64,000 bases of DNA from Micromonospora parathelypteridis (GCF_014201145.1 NZ_JACHDP010000001.1:3162001-3226000), one strand, 5' to 3'. Counted from the stretch's first letter, positions 34,793 to 45,746 are shown. Notes: generated by a model not told the origin, from the sequence alone. Numbers and translations are program-made.

Positions 34793-35647
34793 TCAACGTC
34801 GGCGGGAACGTCCGCTCCGGGAGTGCTTGTTGGCCGCCACGCGCGGGGGGCCGATCATCCGCTCGCGCACGATCTCCACGACGGTCGTCGGCGGATCAAT
34901 CACCCCGACGCCGCACAGGAGCACAGACGGCTCCCCGCCACCGAGTCGCGCGACCACCCCGGCGTGCTCCTCGATCTCCGCTGCGGCGGACGAGCCCTTG
35001 AGCGCCAGCAGACGGCCGCCACGGACTGCCAGAGGGAGACTCCAGCCCGCCAGGCGATCCAGCGGAGCGACCGCGCGGGCAGTCACCACGTCCCCGCTGA
35101 TGGGTTCCCGACCGCTCGACCCGGTGGCCGCCTCGTCGGCCCGACCACGGAACACCCGCACCGACTTGGCCAGACCGAGTCGCTCGACGACCTCGATCAG
35201 GAACGACGTCCGTCGAGCGAGCGGCTCGATCAGGGTGACCGTGAGGTCGGGGCGCGCGATGGCCAGGACCAGACCCGGGAGACCGGCACCGGACCCAACG
35301 TCGAGCACCGTGGCGCCGGACGGGATCCGCTCGGCGACCGCCGCGCAGTTGAGCAGGTGCCGATCCCAGATGCGAGGTGCCTCTCGGGGGCCGATCAGAC
35401 CGCGGACGACCCCGTCGGTGGCCAACAGCTCGGCGTACGCGGCGGCCAGGTCGAGCCGGTCGCCGAAGAGGGTCAGTGCGGCCGGCGCCAGCTCGGGCGG
35501 CAGTGCCGCGTCCTCCGGCGACGGGCCAGTGTCGCGCCCAGTCGAATCGACGTCGACGTCGGGAGTAGCGGGCCGGACAGCGGGAGGCCCGGGCGGCGTG
35601 CCGCCCGGGCCCGTCACGGCGTCACCCGTGATGTCGTCGTGGGTCAC
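34793..35647 (-). CDS. rsmG: 16S rRNA (guanine-N7) methyltransferase RsmG
   Basis: This 284-residue enzyme methylates G527 of 16S rRNA. It contains the SAM motif [37 protein letters not shown] and [19 protein letters not shown], the GidB signature. The first 50 residues are Pro/Asp-rich and variable. The GTG at 35647 lies 4 nt after the jag stop, so the two are probably translationally coupled. The C-terminus is very basic. It belongs to the rnpA-yidD-yidC-jag-rsmG cluster. Confidence 0.94.
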   Translation of the reverse strand: MTHDDITGDAVTGPGGTPPGPPAVRPATPDVDVDSTGRDTGPSPEDAALPPELAPAALTLFGDRLDLAAAYAELLATDGVVRGLIGPREAPRIWDRHLLNCAAVAERIPSGATVLDVGSGAGLPGLVLAIARPDLTVTLIEPLARRTSFLIEVVERLGLAKSVRVFRGRADEAATGSSGREPISGDVVTARAVAPLDRLAGWSLPLAVRGGRLLALKGSSAAAEIEEHAGVVARLGGGEPSVLLCGVGVIDPPTTVVEIVRERMIGPPRVAANKHSRSGRSRRR

Positions 35648-35651
35648 CCGG

Positions 35652-36272
35652 TCAGTCCGCCGGCCGTACGACGATGCGCCGGTTCGGCTCGACACCCTCG
35701 GACTCACTCGCCACGCCGGACATGGCGTTGACCACGTCGTGCACGCACTTGCGCTCGAAGGCGGACATCGCATCGAGTCGCACCGGCTCGCCGTACTCCT
35801 TGACCTTCTCGACAGCGTTCTTGGCGACCGCGGCGAGTTCCTTGCGGCGGTTCGCCCGGTAGCCACCGACGTCGAGCAGCAGGCGGCTCGGAGTCCCGGT
35901 CTGCCGGAAGACGGCGAGACGGGTCAGCTCCTGGAGCGCCTCCAGGGTGGCGCCACGCTGACCGACCAGATTCTGCAGCCGCTCGCCGACCACCTCGACC
36001 ATCGGACGGCCGGCGGAAACCAGCTCGTCGATGTCGCCGTCGTAGTCGAGGATGTCGAGCAGCCCTTCGACGTAGTCGGCCGCGATCTCGCTCTGCCGGA
36101 ACAGGTCGCCCTCGCTCACGGCCTTCTTCACCCGGCCGCCAGCGGCGGTCTCGGTGTCGTCGTCGGCCTCGGCGTCAACGTCGGCCTCGGTGTCGTCGCC
36201 GTCCACCGCGAGCGCCGCGGTCTCCTCCTCGTCCAGGGACTGCTCGGCGCGGGGGATGCTGGTCTCGGTCAC
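35652..36272 (-). CDS. jag: Jag/KhpB RNA-binding protein (KH and R3H domains)
   Basis: This 206-residue RNA-binding protein is the usual partner of YidC. After a 60-residue acidic region it has [20 protein letters not shown], then a KH domain with [20 protein letters not shown] and an R3H domain with [17 protein letters not shown] and [16 protein letters not shown]. The GTG at 36272 is preceded by GGAGA and gives [11 protein letters not shown]; the frame continues to an ATG at 36359 but without a good Shine-Dalgarno. It lies between yidC and rsmG. Confidence 0.92.
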   Translation of the reverse strand: MTETSIPRAEQSLDEEETAALAVDGDDTEADVDAEADDDTETAAGGRVKKAVSEGDLFRQSEIAADYVEGLLDILDYDGDIDELVSAGRPMVEVVGERLQNLVGQRGATLEALQELTRLAVFRQTGTPSRLLLDVGGYRANRRKELAAVAKNAVEKVKEYGEPVRLDAMSAFERKCVHDVVNAMSGVASESEGVEPNRRIVVRPAD

Positions 36273-36484
36273 GGTCTCATCTCCGTACTCGCTCGGCCGG
36301 ACCGCAGGGTCCGACTGGTTTCCCGGGGCCGGCTGGAGGTCGCCGGTGCCCACAGGCACGTCTGTACGGGCAGTGTCGCCCGCGGCCGCGCGATGCGCGG
36401 TGGGTTCCGCCCGGCGCCGGCCTTACGGCGGCTGCGCGGTGCGGAACGGGCCGCCGCCGGTCACCCGGCGACGGCCCTTGGAGG

Positions 36485-37486
36485 TCAGCCCTGCCGCTTG
36501 GCGGGGCGGCTCTTCTTCGCGTTGTTCACCGGCTTGGCACCCGGCTTCGGCCCGGCAACCTTGGGGGCGGTCGCCTTGACCGGTGCCGGCGGGGCCGACT
36601 TGCCACGACCGAACAGACCACCGGACTTGGCGGGCTGCACCGGGCTGCGCGTGGCGGCGGGGGCGACGGCCTTCTTGGCGGTCACCGGCGGCGGGAACTT
36701 CCGCAGCACCCACTGCTGCTGGCCAAGGGTGAAGAGGTTGTTGGTGACCCAGTAGATGATCACGCCGATCGGGAAGATCGCGCCGGAGATGAGCAGCGAC
36801 GCGGGGATGCCGTAGAGCATCAGTCGCTGGATCATCCGCTGCTGCGGGTCCTCCGCCCAGCCGGTCTTGAGGATCATCTGACGGCTGGTCAGGTAGGTGG
36901 TGCCGATCATGACCAGAACCAGGAGACCGGCGATGACCTTCACGGTGGTGCCGTTGGCGCCGAGGCGGGCCAACTCGTCGGCGGTGGAGCCGAACTTGCC
37001 CGACAGCGGCGCGGTGAAGAGCTTTGCGTGCGAGGCGCTGTTGAACTGGTCGACGGACCAGCCGTAGATCGTCTTCTTGTCTTCGCCCTTGAACGGGTCC
37101 AGCCGCCGCAGCACGTGGAAGAGACCGAGGAAGACCGGAATCTGAAGGAACATCGGAAGGCAACCCATCAGCGGGTTGGCCTTCTCCTTCTTGTAGAGCT
37201 CCATCATTTCTTTCTGGAGCGTCTCCCGGTCACCCTTGTGCTTCTCCTGCAGCTCCTTGACCTTGGGCTGAAGCGCCTGCATCGCCCGCTGGGACTTGAT
37301 CTGCTTGACGAAGACCGGGAACAGGATCACCCGGACGGTGACCACCAGGAAGATGATGGCCAGAATCCAGGCGAAGTTGGTGCCGATCACCGCGCCGACC
37401 GGCACCCCGATGGCGTCCCAGGCAGAGTGCCAGGTCAGCAGGATCCACGAAATCGCGTAGTAGATCCAGTCGAGACTCAGACTCAA
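36485..37486 (-). CDS. yidC: membrane protein insertase YidC
   Basis: This 333-residue insertase helps proteins fold into the cytoplasmic membrane. It begins [20 protein letters not shown] and has five hydrophobic segments with [20 protein letters not shown] (including the groove arginine), [20 protein letters not shown] and a basic C-terminal tail of about 70 residues. There is no cleaved signal peptide, as in other Gram-positive forms. The start is TTG, overlapping the yidD stop as TTGA, with GGAG about 7 nt upstream. Confidence 0.96.
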   Translation of the reverse strand: MSLSLDWIYYAISWILLTWHSAWDAIGVPVGAVIGTNFAWILAIIFLVVTVRVILFPVFVKQIKSQRAMQALQPKVKELQEKHKGDRETLQKEMMELYKKEKANPLMGCLPMFLQIPVFLGLFHVLRRLDPFKGEDKKTIYGWSVDQFNSASHAKLFTAPLSGKFGSTADELARLGANGTTVKVIAGLLVLVMIGTTYLTSRQMILKTGWAEDPQQRMIQRLMLYGIPASLLISGAIFPIGVIIYWVTNNLFTLGQQQWVLRKFPPPVTAKKAVAPAATRSPVQPAKSGGLFGRGKSAPPAPVKATAPKVAGPKPGAKPVNNAKKSRPAKRQG

Positions 37487-37779
37487 TTCGGGGCTCCAGT
37501 CACATCAGCACGGCGGCGGCCGCCCGGCTCCGGCACCGGGTCATATCCACCAGGGTGAAAGGGGTGGCAGCGCAACAGCCGCCGGACCGCCAGCGCGGCT
37601 CCCCGGAGCGCGCCGTGCTGAGCGAGCGCCTCCTGGGCGTACGCGCTGCACGACGGGTAGAACCGACAGCGGGCCGGCAGTGCCGGACTTATCCACCGAC
37701 GGTACGCGATGATGGGCGCGATCAGCACCTTGGCACCGGTTGTCCCCGGGCGTGGGCTGGTCTGCTCGGTCCCGGTCAT
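37483..37779 (-). CDS. yidD: membrane protein insertion efficiency factor YidD
   Basis: This 98-residue protein has the family core [31 protein letters not shown] and [16 protein letters not shown] with its three conserved cysteines. It assists YidC-dependent insertion. It starts at an ATG that overlaps the rnpA stop (ATGA) and its stop overlaps the yidC TTG. The C-terminus is short and basic. Confidence 0.95.
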   Translation of the reverse strand: MTGTEQTSPRPGTTGAKVLIAPIIAYRRWISPALPARCRFYPSCSAYAQEALAQHGALRGAALAVRRLLRCHPFHPGGYDPVPEPGGRRRADVTGAPN

Positions 37780-38192
37780 CGGGACCGCCGCTCGCGGGGC
37801 GACCGAGCGACCGCGATGGCGGCATCCAGGTCGGTGGCGAGCCGAGGGTACGACGCCTGCGCCGCGGCGGGGAGCGCCCGGACGACCAGGGTGCTGCCGG
37901 CCGGCAGGGTGGTCATCCGCTCCCGGACCAGTGCCCGCAGTCGACGCCGGACCCGGTTACGGGTGACCGCGTTGCCGACGGCTTTGGACACGACGAAGCC
38001 GGCGCGGGACGGCACGGATGTCTGCTCCGCACTGTTGTCCCGCACCGGCTCCGGCAAGGTCGGTGTGCTGGGGTCGACGGCCGCCGGCACGGTCAGGTGG
38101 GCCACGACGGCGCCACGTCCGGCGCGTCGGCCACCACGAACCGCTGCGGCGAAGTCAGTGCTGCGCCGCAGTCGCTGCGCGGCGGCCAGCAC
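37776..38192 (-). CDS. rnpA: ribonuclease P protein component
   Basis: This 138-residue protein cofactor of RNase P processes tRNA 5' ends. It begins [20 protein letters not shown] at a GTG and has [20 protein letters not shown], the RNR signature. About 20 Pro/Thr-rich residues are inserted before that motif. The frame is open further upstream into rpmH, so the start is set by homology to other actinobacterial RnpA proteins. It is 34 bp downstream of rpmH. Confidence 0.94.
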   Translation of the reverse strand: MLAAAQRLRRSTDFAAAVRGGRRAGRGAVVAHLTVPAAVDPSTPTLPEPVRDNSAEQTSVPSRAGFVVSKAVGNAVTRNRVRRRLRALVRERMTTLPAGSTLVVRALPAAAQASYPRLATDLDAAIAVARSPRERRSR

Positions 38193-38226
38193 GACTGCCC
38201 ACGTCCCCTGGACCGGCCCGGTCGGC

Positions 38227-38364
38227 TCAGGCCGACAGGGTGGTGCGACCCTTGGCGCGACGGCTCGAGAGGATGGCACGGCCGGCACGGGTGCGCATGC
38301 GCAGCCGGAAGCCGTGGGTCTTCGCGCGCCGGCGGTTGTTCGGCTGGTAGGTGCGCTTGCTCAC
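38227..38364 (-). CDS. rpmH: 50S ribosomal protein L34
   Basis: This 45-residue protein begins [20 protein letters not shown] and ends [13 protein letters not shown], the canonical L34. The GTG start has GGAGAG about 7 nt upstream. It is the first gene of the rpmH-rnpA-yidD-yidC-jag-rsmG cluster and is divergent from dnaA. Confidence 0.97.
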   Translation of the reverse strand: MSKRTYQPNNRRRAKTHGFRLRMRTRAGRAILSSRRAKGRTTLSA

Positions 38365-38991
38365 GTCAGGCTCTCCGTTTTCGTACGCGCCCCGCGCGAC
38401 GGGATCGCCGGGGTCGTGGGGTGGTCCAGGCCACCTCGACGGTGGCCCCCGATCGGTGCTGTCCGGCGGTGCGGGACCTCGGCGATGCGGGGATGCGACC
38501 GCGGACAGCAAGCACCCATCACCCTAGCAGAGGGCGAGAAAGCAGCCGTTCCAGCCTACGCAGGGGGGCAATGACCGTCAAACACCCCGAGCAGCGGACA
38601 ACAGGACGCGCCCGGGGCCGAACGGCGGTTTTCGCTGATGCCGACAAGGGTGCCGCCACGTCGCCGGTTGATGGCGCAGGGACAACGCTGTTACCGTGCC
38701 CGATTGCGGTGAGCGTCGGAAGCTCCGGTCGTCGCGCAGGCAAGACCGGACAAGGTAGTGAATCGTTCGGCACGGTGAACCCGCTTCAACGCCCGGTCAG
38801 GCAGGGGGCAGGTCCCACCCGCATCCGGCGGCGGCCACAATCGGTCGGTACACAGGCTGTGGATAACTTGTGGATGACCACCGGTCGACCGTCCGGGTGG
38901 GTGTTGTTCCACCCCGCGAACGCGGCGGGCCCGGGACGGCCGGCTGGCAGACAGCGGCGGCCGGGAGCAGAGGCGAGGGGGTGGCACGACG
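38365..38991. promoter_or_regulatory. divergent rpmH / dnaA control region with DnaA boxes
   Basis: This 627-bp gap has no credible gene. It contains an exact box TGTGGATAA (38858-38866) and TGTGGATGA (38869-38877, 8/9), about 115-135 bp before the dnaA start, which is consistent with autoregulation by DnaA. Both divergent promoters must lie here but were not resolved. Confidence 0.7.
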
Positions 38992-40821
38992 GTGGCCGGT
39001 ACGACCGACCTTGCCGCAGTGTGGTTAGCGGCGACCGACGAGCTAGCCGACGAGATCATCTCCGCCCAGCAGCGTGCCTATCTCCGACTGACCCGGCTGC
39101 GGGCGATCGTCGAGGACACCGCGCTGCTCTCCGTGCCGGACGCGTTCACGCGCGACGTGATCGAGTCGCGGCTGCGCCCGGCGATCACCGAGGCGCTCAC
39201 CCGCCGGCTCGGCCGGCCGATCCAGGTCGCTGTCACCGTCCGGGTGGCCGAGGACGCCGCGGGCCGACCGGCCGGCACCGTCTACCGCAGTACCCCGGAG
39301 ACCGGGCCGCTCGACGTCGAGGGTCCGCCCCCCGCGCCACTCGACGACGACCATGATGTTCGGCCGGTCGCCGACACGTTGATCCCGGAGCAGTCACACG
39401 CGGCACGTGCGCCCGAGCCCAGCGCTCCGCCCGCGCCGGCGGGTCCGCCGCTAGCGCCGACCGTCGACGGGCACCGTTCCGGGCTGATCCCGGCCAGCAG
39501 GGACGGGCAGGAGGCGCTGTTCAGCGCCTCGTTCGCGGAGCCGATGCGGCCGTCCCGACCGGCACCGGAGCGGCGCGGTTACGACGAGCAGGCCGCTCGC
39601 CTGGAGCCGCCGGGCCCGGACACCCGACCCTACGAGCCGCGCTACCGGGACGACTCGGCCTCGCCGCGCGACCAGCACGTGATCCGCTCGCTGCCTCGGG
39701 ACAACGGGACGGACAGCGGCCCGGGCCGCAGCGGGGTGGACCATCGGGCGGGTGGCCGCGACGATCGCCGGCTGCCCGGTGCCGACACCGGCGGCAACCG
39801 GCTCAACCCGAAGTACATGTTCGAGACGTTCGTCATCGGCTCGTCCAACCGGTTCGCGCACGCGGCGAGCGTGGCGGTGGCGGAGTCACCGGCGAAGGCG
39901 TACAACCCGCTGTTCATCTACGGGCACTCCGGGCTGGGCAAGACCCACCTGCTGCACGCCATCGGGCACTACGCCACGACACTCGGCAACGCCCGCTCGG
40001 TCCGGTACGTCTCGACCGAGGAGTTCACCAACGACTTCATCAACTCGCTCCGGGACGACAAGACCAGTGCGTTCCAGCGGCGCTACCGCGACGTCGACAT
40101 CCTGCTGATCGACGACATCCAGTTCCTGGAGAACCGCGAGCGCACCCAGGAGGAGTTCTTCCACACCTTCAACACCCTGCACAACGCCAACAAGCAGATC
40201 GTGATCACCTCCGACCGGTCGCCGCGCCAGCTCGCCACTCTCGAGGACCGGATGCGAACCCGGTTCGAGTGGGGGCTGCTGGCCGACATCCAGCCGCCGG
40301 ACCTGGAGACCAGGATCGCGATCCTGCAGAAGAAGGCGGCGCAGGAGCGGATGTACGCCCCGCCGGACGTGTTGGAGTTCATCGCCTCCCGGGTCTCGAA
40401 CTCGATCCGGGAACTGGAGGGCGCGCTGATCCGGGTGACGGCGTTCGCCAGCCTGACCCGGTCGACCGTCGAGCTGTCACTGGCCGAGGAGGTGCTCCGG
40501 GACTTCATGCCCGACGGCGCCGGGCCAGAGATCAACGCCGACCAGATCATGGCGTCGACCGCGGACTATTTCGGGGTGAGTCTGGAGGACCTCCGGGGTC
40601 AGTCCAGGTCTCGGGTGCTGGTCAACGCACGGCAGGTGGCCATGTACCTGTGTCGGGAGTTGACCGAGCTGTCGCTGCCCCGGATCGGGCAGGCCTTCGG
40701 TGGCCGGGACCACACCACGGTGATGCACGCCGACCGGAAGATCCGTCAGCAGATGGCCGAGCGCCGCTCGCTCTACAACCAGATCGCTGAGCTGACCAAC
40801 CGGATCAAGCAGAACAGCTGA
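38992..40821 (+). CDS. dnaA: chromosomal replication initiator DnaA
   Basis: This 609-residue initiator has domain I (1 to about 90, [15 protein letters not shown]...), a long variable Pro/Arg-rich domain II of about 170 residues, and AAA+ domain III with [20 protein letters not shown], Walker [16 protein letters not shown] and Walker [19 protein letters not shown]-binding domain IV contains [15 protein letters not shown], which reads DnaA boxes. The start is a GTG after a G-rich stretch. The long domain II is typical of actinomycetes. It is followed by a strong terminator and oriC. Confidence 0.97.
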   Translation: MAGTTDLAAVWLAATDELADEIISAQQRAYLRLTRLRAIVEDTALLSVPDAFTRDVIESRLRPAITEALTRRLGRPIQVAVTVRVAEDAAGRPAGTVYRSTPETGPLDVEGPPPAPLDDDHDVRPVADTLIPEQSHAARAPEPSAPPAPAGPPLAPTVDGHRSGLIPASRDGQEALFSASFAEPMRPSRPAPERRGYDEQAARLEPPGPDTRPYEPRYRDDSASPRDQHVIRSLPRDNGTDSGPGRSGVDHRAGGRDDRRLPGADTGGNRLNPKYMFETFVIGSSNRFAHAASVAVAESPAKAYNPLFIYGHSGLGKTHLLHAIGHYATTLGNARSVRYVSTEEFTNDFINSLRDDKTSAFQRRYRDVDILLIDDIQFLENRERTQEEFFHTFNTLHNANKQIVITSDRSPRQLATLEDRMRTRFEWGLLADIQPPDLETRIAILQKKAAQERMYAPPDVLEFIASRVSNSIRELEGALIRVTAFASLTRSTVELSLAEEVLRDFMPDGAGPEINADQIMASTADYFGVSLEDLRGQSRSRVLVNARQVAMYLCRELTELSLPRIGQAFGGRDHTTVMHADRKIRQQMAERRSLYNQIAELTNRIKQNS

Positions 40822-40860
40822 GGCGTACGCCAGCCGTCGCGACGGCACGTAGCCCGGGAC

Positions 40861-40896
40861 ACGCCCGGCCGGACCTCCGGCCGGGCGTCCTTTTTT
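40861..40896 (+). terminator. dnaA intrinsic terminator
   Basis: ACGCCCGGCCGGA and TCCGGCCGGGCGT form a near-perfect stem with a tiny loop, followed by TCC and six T residues. It starts 39 nt after the dnaA stop and is the clearest intrinsic terminator in the window. Confidence 0.93.
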
Positions 40897-40967
40897 CGTC
40901 CTCAGCTGGACTCTCGACATGGTCTAGCCCACATCATCGAGGCCGTGACCGCCTCGGCTCCCACTCG

Positions 40968-41427
40968 TTGTCCACAGCTTGTTATCCACCGTCGGTGGAT
41001 AACTACGGTCCGTCCTCCGCCGGTTACCCACAGGCTGTGGAGAAACCCTGTGTACGGAGCTGTGGACGCCTGGGGACAACCGTCACGTTATCCACCGATG
41101 ACCGTCGACCTGTGTACGAGCTGTTGAAGGTTCTGGGGATGACGGCAATGGTGATCTTCTCCGTGATCCACAGGCTTGGGGAGAAAGTCGGTGGATTACC
41201 GGTGGACAACCGGTGGACAACGGTGGACAACCGGCCGCCGAGATCGGCCTGTGGACACGCGAGCCGGTTGTACCCCCGGTTCTCCACAGCTAAATCACCG
41301 GTGGATAACCTGTCTGAGCTGCGCAGACCCCGGTTTTCCACAGTTTGCACAGGTGCGATGAAGACGATGAGTTATCTCTTCTAAGAGAACAAAAACCAAT
41401 CATCACCGTTGGGCTTTCTGTGGATCG
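40968..41427 (+). other. oriC: origin of replication oriC
   Basis: The 775-bp gap between dnaA and dnaN is packed with DnaA boxes. An exact TTGTCCACA lies at 40968. Good 8/9 matches occur at 40982, 40994, 41024, 41036, 41088, 41164, 41201, 41212, 41222, 41250, 41280, 41300 and 41334, and weaker ones at 41061 and 41419. Three GGTGGACAA boxes at 41201-41230 are direct repeats spaced about one helical turn apart. An A/T-rich stretch (41361-41405, ending with AACAAAAACCAATCATCACC) is the best candidate for the unwinding element. Boxes occur in both orientations. The region carries no gene. Confidence 0.95.
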
Positions 41428-41596
41428 TGCCGAGCGCTGCCGGATCAGCCCGTCAGCACCGACACGATCCATGGGGTCGGGCGCACAGCCGATGCCCCCG
41501 CGCCCTAAGGTGCGATGGGTACCCGCACGGTCGGGCGGGACGGTAGGCAGCGGTCGGCATGAGAGAGTTGTCGCTGACGTCGACGCGGAGGCATTG

Positions 41597-42730
41597 ATGA
41601 AGTTCCGAGTGGAGCGCGACGCGCTCGCCGAGGCCGTGGCGTGGACCGCGAAGAGCCTGCCCAACCGGCCATCCGTTCCGGTGCTCGCCGGGGTGATGCT
41701 CCGGGTCACCGACGGCAACCTGCGGGTTTCCGGGTTCGACTACGAGGTCTCCAGCCAGGTGACCGTTGAGGTGCAGGGTGACGCCGACGGCGCCGCGCTC
41801 GTCTCCGGCCGCCTGCTCGCCGAGATCACGAAGGCGTTGCCGGCCAAGCCGGTCGACATCGCCGCGGTTGGCGCCCACCTCGAGCTGGTCTGCGGCAGCG
41901 CCCGGTTCACCCTGCCCACCATGCCGGTGGAGGACTACCCCGCGCTGCCCGAGATGCCGCAGAGCGCCGGCACGGTCGACGCGGCCGCGTTCGCCACCGC
42001 GGTCTCCCAGGTGGCCATCGCGGCCGGCCGGGACGAGACGCTGCCGATGATGACCGGCGTCCGCGTCGAGCTCTCCGGCAGCACGCTGTCGATGCTCGCC
42101 ACCGACCGTTACCGGCTGGCGCTGCGCGAGATCCAGTGGCAGCCGGACGACCCCGAGGTGAGCATCAACGCCCTGGTGCCGGCCCGCACCCTGAACGACA
42201 CCGCCAAGGCCCTCGGCCCGCTGGGTGGCGAGGTCACGCTCGCTCTCGCCCAGGGCGCTGCTGGCGAGGGCATGGTCGGCCTGGCCGGCGGCACCCGACG
42301 CACCACCAGCCGCCTGCTCGACGGCGCCAACTACCCGCCGGTCCGTTCGCTCTTCCCGGCCACCCACAACGCCGCTGCCCGGGTGCCGGTGAGCACCCTG
42401 ATCGAGGTGGTCAAGCGGGTCGCGCTGGTCGCCGAGCGGGCCACCCCGGTGCTGCTCAGCTTCAGCGCCGACGGCCTGGTGGTCGAGGCTGGCGGTTCCG
42501 AGGAGGCGCGGGCCAGCGAGGCGATGGAGGCCACCTTCACCGGCGACGCGCTGACCATCGGGTTCAACCCGCAGTACCTCATCGACGGCCTGGCCAACCT
42601 GGGTTCCCAGACCGCCGTGCTCTCGTTCGTCGACGCCTTCAAGCCCGCGGTGATCTCCCCCGCCGGCGAGGATGGCGAGGTCATTCCGGGGTACCGGTAC
42701 CTCATCATGCCGATCCGCGTTTCCCGCTGA
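41597..42730 (+). CDS. dnaN: DNA polymerase III beta sliding clamp
   Basis: This 377-residue clamp begins MKFRVERDALAEAVAWTAKS and contains the three repeated clamp folds, ending YRYLIMPIRVSR. FDYEVSSQVTVEV and ATDRYRLALREI are characteristic. The ATG at 41597 follows GGAGG by about 6 nt. It is the first gene on the dnaN side of oriC, upstream of gnd and recF. Confidence 0.97.
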   Translation: MKFRVERDALAEAVAWTAKSLPNRPSVPVLAGVMLRVTDGNLRVSGFDYEVSSQVTVEVQGDADGAALVSGRLLAEITKALPAKPVDIAAVGAHLELVCGSARFTLPTMPVEDYPALPEMPQSAGTVDAAAFATAVSQVAIAAGRDETLPMMTGVRVELSGSTLSMLATDRYRLALREIQWQPDDPEVSINALVPARTLNDTAKALGPLGGEVTLALAQGAAGEGMVGLAGGTRRTTSRLLDGANYPPVRSLFPATHNAAARVPVSTLIEVVKRVALVAERATPVLLSFSADGLVVEAGGSEEARASEAMEATFTGDALTIGFNPQYLIDGLANLGSQTAVLSFVDAFKPAVISPAGEDGEVIPGYRYLIMPIRVSR

Positions 42731-42770
42731 TCGCGCCAAGCAACACCCAGATCCACGGAGGTAGAAACAC

Positions 42771-43643
42771 ATGCAGCTCGGCCTTGTAGGACTCGGCCGT
42801 ATGGGCGGCAACATGCGGGAGCGGTTGCGTGCCGCTGGTCACGAGGTGGTCGGTTTCGACCACAACGCGCAGCTGAGCGACGTTGCGACCATTGCCGGCC
42901 TGGCAGAGAAGCTCGAGTCGCCGCGTGCGGTCTGGGTCATGGTGCCCGCCGGTGTCACCGACGCCACCATCGACGAGCTCGCCGCGGTGCTCGGCGAGGG
43001 CGACATCATCATCGACGGCGGCAACTCCCGCTTCAGCGATGACGCTCCCCGGGCCGAACGGCTCAACGAGCTGGGCATCGGCTACATCGACGTCGGCGTC
43101 TCCGGCGGCGTCTGGGGCCGGCAGAACGGCTACGGCCTGATGGTCGGCGGCGCCCAGGAGCACGTCGACCGGCTGATGCCGATCTTCGACGCTCTCAAGC
43201 CGGAGGGCGAGTTCGGTTTCGTGCACGCCGGGCCGGTCGGCGCCGGGCACTACTCGAAGATGGTGCACAACGGCATCGAGTACGGCCTGATGCACGCCTA
43301 CGCCGAGGGCTACGAGCTGATGGCGGCCTCCGAGCTGGTGACCAACGTGCCGGGGGTCATCAAGTCCTGGCGGGAGGGCACCGTCGTCCGTTCCTGGCTG
43401 CTCGACCTGCTGGACCGGGCGCTCGACGAGGACCCGGAGCTGGCCGACCTGAGCGGCTACACGGAGGACACCGGCGAGGGCCGGTGGACCGTCGACGAGG
43501 CGGTCCGGTTGGCCGTGCCGCTGAACGTCATCACCGCTTCGCTGTTCGCCCGGTTCGCCTCGCGGCAGGACGACTCGCCCGCCATGAAGGCCGTTGCCGC
43601 GCTGCGTCAGCAGTTCGGCGGCCACGCCGTCCACAAGCGCTGA
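42771..43643 (+). CDS. gnd: 6-phosphogluconate dehydrogenase, decarboxylating (short form)
   Basis: This 290-residue oxidoreductase of the pentose phosphate pathway begins [19 protein letters not shown], with the Rossmann loop GLGRMG. It has [29 protein letters not shown] and [20 protein letters not shown] with the catalytic lysine. This is the short form of about 300 residues, missing the C-terminal extension of the 470-residue enzymes. Its place between dnaN and recF is a known actinomycete arrangement. Confidence 0.94.
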   Translation: MQLGLVGLGRMGGNMRERLRAAGHEVVGFDHNAQLSDVATIAGLAEKLESPRAVWVMVPAGVTDATIDELAAVLGEGDIIIDGGNSRFSDDAPRAERLNELGIGYIDVGVSGGVWGRQNGYGLMVGGAQEHVDRLMPIFDALKPEGEFGFVHAGPVGAGHYSKMVHNGIEYGLMHAYAEGYELMAASELVTNVPGVIKSWREGTVVRSWLLDLLDRALDEDPELADLSGYTEDTGEGRWTVDEAVRLAVPLNVITASLFARFASRQDDSPAMKAVAALRQQFGGHAVHKR

Positions 43644-43659
43644 GCGGTATCCACAACCT

Positions 43660-44793
43660 GTGTACGTTCACCGGCTGGAACTGGTCGACTTCCGCTCGTA
43701 TGAGCGGGTGGCCGTCGACCTCCAGCCGGGGGCGAACGTGCTGATCGGCGCGAACGGCGTCGGTAAGACCAACCTCGTCGAGGCGCTGGGCTACGTGGCG
43801 ACCCTGGATTCACACCGGGTCGCCACCGACGCGCCTCTGGTCCGGATGGGCGCCGCGTCCGCGGTGATCCGCTGCGCGGTGGTCCACGACGGGCGGGAGC
43901 TCCTGGTCGAGCTGGAGATCGTGCCCGGCAAGGCCAACCGGGCCCGGCTGGGTCGATCACCGGCCCGGCGGGCGCGGGACGTGCTCGGCGCCCTGCGACT
44001 CGTGCTCTTCGCCCCGGAGGACCTCGAGTTGGTGCGGGGTGATCCGGCCGAGCGCCGCCGCTACCTGGACGACCTGCTGGTCAACCGACAGCCCCGGTTC
44101 GCGGGCGTGCGGGCCGACTACGAGCGGGTGGTCAAGCAACGCAACGCGCTGCTGCGCACCGCGTACCTGGCGCGTAAGACCGGCGGGTCACGGGGCGGCG
44201 ACCTGGGCACCCTCGCCGTCTGGGACACCCACCTCGCCCAGCACGGCGCGGAGTTGCTCGCCGGCAGACTGGAACTCGTCGCCGCGCTCACCCCGCACGT
44301 CGCCAAGGCGTACGACGCGGTGGCCGCCGGTCGAGGTGCGGCGAGCATCGCCTACCGGCCGTCGATCGAGCTGGCCGAGCCGACCACCGACCGGGCCGCG
44401 CTGGCCGACGCGCTGACCGCCGCCCTGGCCGCGTCCCGCTCCGCCGAGATCGAACGGGGCACGACCCTGGTCGGTCCGCACCGCGACGAGCTGGCGTTGA
44501 CCCTCGGCCCACTGCCGGCCAAGGGGTACGCCAGCCACGGCGAGTCGTGGTCGTTCGCGCTCGCGCTGCGGCTGGCCGGGTACGACCTGCTGCGGGCCGA
44601 CGGCATCGAGCCGGTGCTGGTGCTCGACGATGTCTTCGCGGAGTTGGACACCGGCCGCCGGGAGCGGTTGGCGGAGCTGGTCGGCGGGGCGAGTCAGCTG
44701 CTGGTCACCTGCGCCGTGGACGACGACGTGCCGGCGGCTCTGCGCGGCACCCGCTACCAGGTTGGCGAAGGGACGGTACGCCGTGTCGGATGA
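43660..44793 (+). CDS. recF: DNA replication/repair protein RecF
   Basis: This 377-residue SMC-like ATPase begins [20 protein letters not shown] at a GTG. It has Walker [17 protein letters not shown] and, at the end, [19 protein letters not shown] (Walker B and D-loop). [12 protein letters not shown] is typical. The GTG is 16 nt after the gnd stop and a DnaA-box-like GTATCCACA (43647-43655) sits directly in front of it, with no clear Shine-Dalgarno. The 3' end overlaps dciA. Confidence 0.95.
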   Translation: MYVHRLELVDFRSYERVAVDLQPGANVLIGANGVGKTNLVEALGYVATLDSHRVATDAPLVRMGAASAVIRCAVVHDGRELLVELEIVPGKANRARLGRSPARRARDVLGALRLVLFAPEDLELVRGDPAERRRYLDDLLVNRQPRFAGVRADYERVVKQRNALLRTAYLARKTGGSRGGDLGTLAVWDTHLAQHGAELLAGRLELVAALTPHVAKAYDAVAAGRGAASIAYRPSIELAEPTTDRAALADALTAALAASRSAEIERGTTLVGPHRDELALTLGPLPAKGYASHGESWSFALALRLAGYDLLRADGIEPVLVLDDVFAELDTGRRERLAELVGGASQLLVTCAVDDDVPAALRGTRYQVGEGTVRRVG

Positions 44794-45400
44794 GCCACGC
44801 CCCAAACGGCCCGAGAGCGCCGGAGGCGACGCTGCGGCCGCGCGTACCCCTGGGGTGCAGGCGGCGGGCGGTGAGCCAGCGGCGGCCGCCAGCGGGCCGG
44901 AGTTGGCCCGTGCGGTGCTCGACGCGGCGCTGTCCCGGCGGCAGGCGGCGGCTCGCGCCCGGCGTACCCCTGGCGGCGCGGGCGGCGACGCTGCCGGCGG
45001 CTCGGGGCGGCGGTTGCGTGGTTACTCCGGCCCAGGCCCCGACCCGCGCGACCCGCAGCCGCTCAGCGCCGTGCTGAACCGGCTGGTGAAGGCGCGTGGC
45101 TGGCAGCAGCCGGCGGCCGAGGCCACCGTGTTCGGTGCCTGGGAACGGGTCGTCGGCGCGGAGGTCGCCCAGCACAGTCGCCCGGTCAAGCTGGAGAACG
45201 GCGAATTGACCGTGGAGGCGCGCTCGACCGCCTGGGCGACGCAGCTGCGTCTGCTCGCGGGCTCGCTGCTCAAGCAGATCGCCAGCGAGGTTGGCCACAA
45301 CGTGGTGCGCAAGCTGCACATCCACGGCCCGGCCGCGCCCTCCTGGGGGAAGGGGCCGCGCCGGGTGCGGGGTCGGGGGCCACGCGACACGTACGGCTGA
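44783..45400 (+). CDS. dciA: DciA-type helicase-operating protein (DUF721)
   Basis: This 205-residue protein has an N-terminal disordered Ala/Arg-rich half and a C-terminal DUF721 domain (about 90-190) with [40 protein letters not shown] and [23 protein letters not shown]721/DciA proteins load or operate the replicative helicase in bacteria that lack DnaC. The GTG at 44783 overlaps the recF end by 11 bp. It is orthologous by position to Rv0004. Confidence 0.9.
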   Translation: MSDEPRPKRPESAGGDAAAARTPGVQAAGGEPAAAASGPELARAVLDAALSRRQAAARARRTPGGAGGDAAGGSGRRLRGYSGPGPDPRDPQPLSAVLNRLVKARGWQQPAAEATVFGAWERVVGAEVAQHSRPVKLENGELTVEARSTAWATQLRLLAGSLLKQIASEVGHNVVRKLHIHGPAAPSWGKGPRRVRGRGPRDTYG

Positions 45401-45409
45401 GCCGGCCCC

Positions 45410-45637
45410 TCAGCTCCGCCGGCCGGCCTCGCGGGCGGCCCTCTTCCGTTCGCGCTGTTCCTGGGTGTAGCGCTTGCGCTCGGCCAGGTCGCGCTTCCAC
45501 GCCTCGCGGGCCTCGGTCGAGCCGCCCTGCACCGCGCCCTGCACCCCCTCGGCCGGGCCGGCGAGGTGCCGGAAGGCCCAGCGCATCAATCGGCCACCCT
45601 CGCCCTGTGCCCTGGTGACCGCGCCGTCCTCGCTCAT
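45410..45637 (-). CDS. small conserved hypothetical protein
   Basis: This 75-residue protein begins MSEDGAVTRAQGEGGRLMRW and ends with a very basic, helical segment (WKRDLAERKRYTQEQRERKR). No known domain was recognised. The ATG at 45637 has GAGAGG about 7 nt upstream. It is divergent from the OhrR-like regulator and shares the operator-like region, so it may be in the same regulon. It converges on dciA with a 9-bp gap. Confidence 0.6.
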   Translation of the reverse strand: MSEDGAVTRAQGEGGRLMRWAFRHLAGPAEGVQGAVQGGSTEAREAWKRDLAERKRYTQEQRERKRAAREAGRRS

Positions 45638-45675
45638 GTGTCGACCTCTCCAACGTTGTGCCCGTCGCACCACCG

Positions 45676-45712
45676 CCAATTGGCCCACCAATGATTGGTG
45701 CACCAATGATCG
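45676..45712. promoter_or_regulatory. overlapping dyads between the OhrR-like gene and its divergent neighbour
   Basis: Three overlapping palindromes occur: CCAATTGG (45676-45683), CACCAAT-G-ATTGGTG (45686-45700) and ATTGGTGCACCAAT (45694-45707). CACCAATGAT is directly repeated. A TACGAT -10-like hexamer follows at 45714. This is a likely binding region for the OhrR/MarR product. Confidence 0.7.
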
Positions 45713-45746
45713 CTACGATAGTCACCGTGCAGGGGAAGGGCAACCG

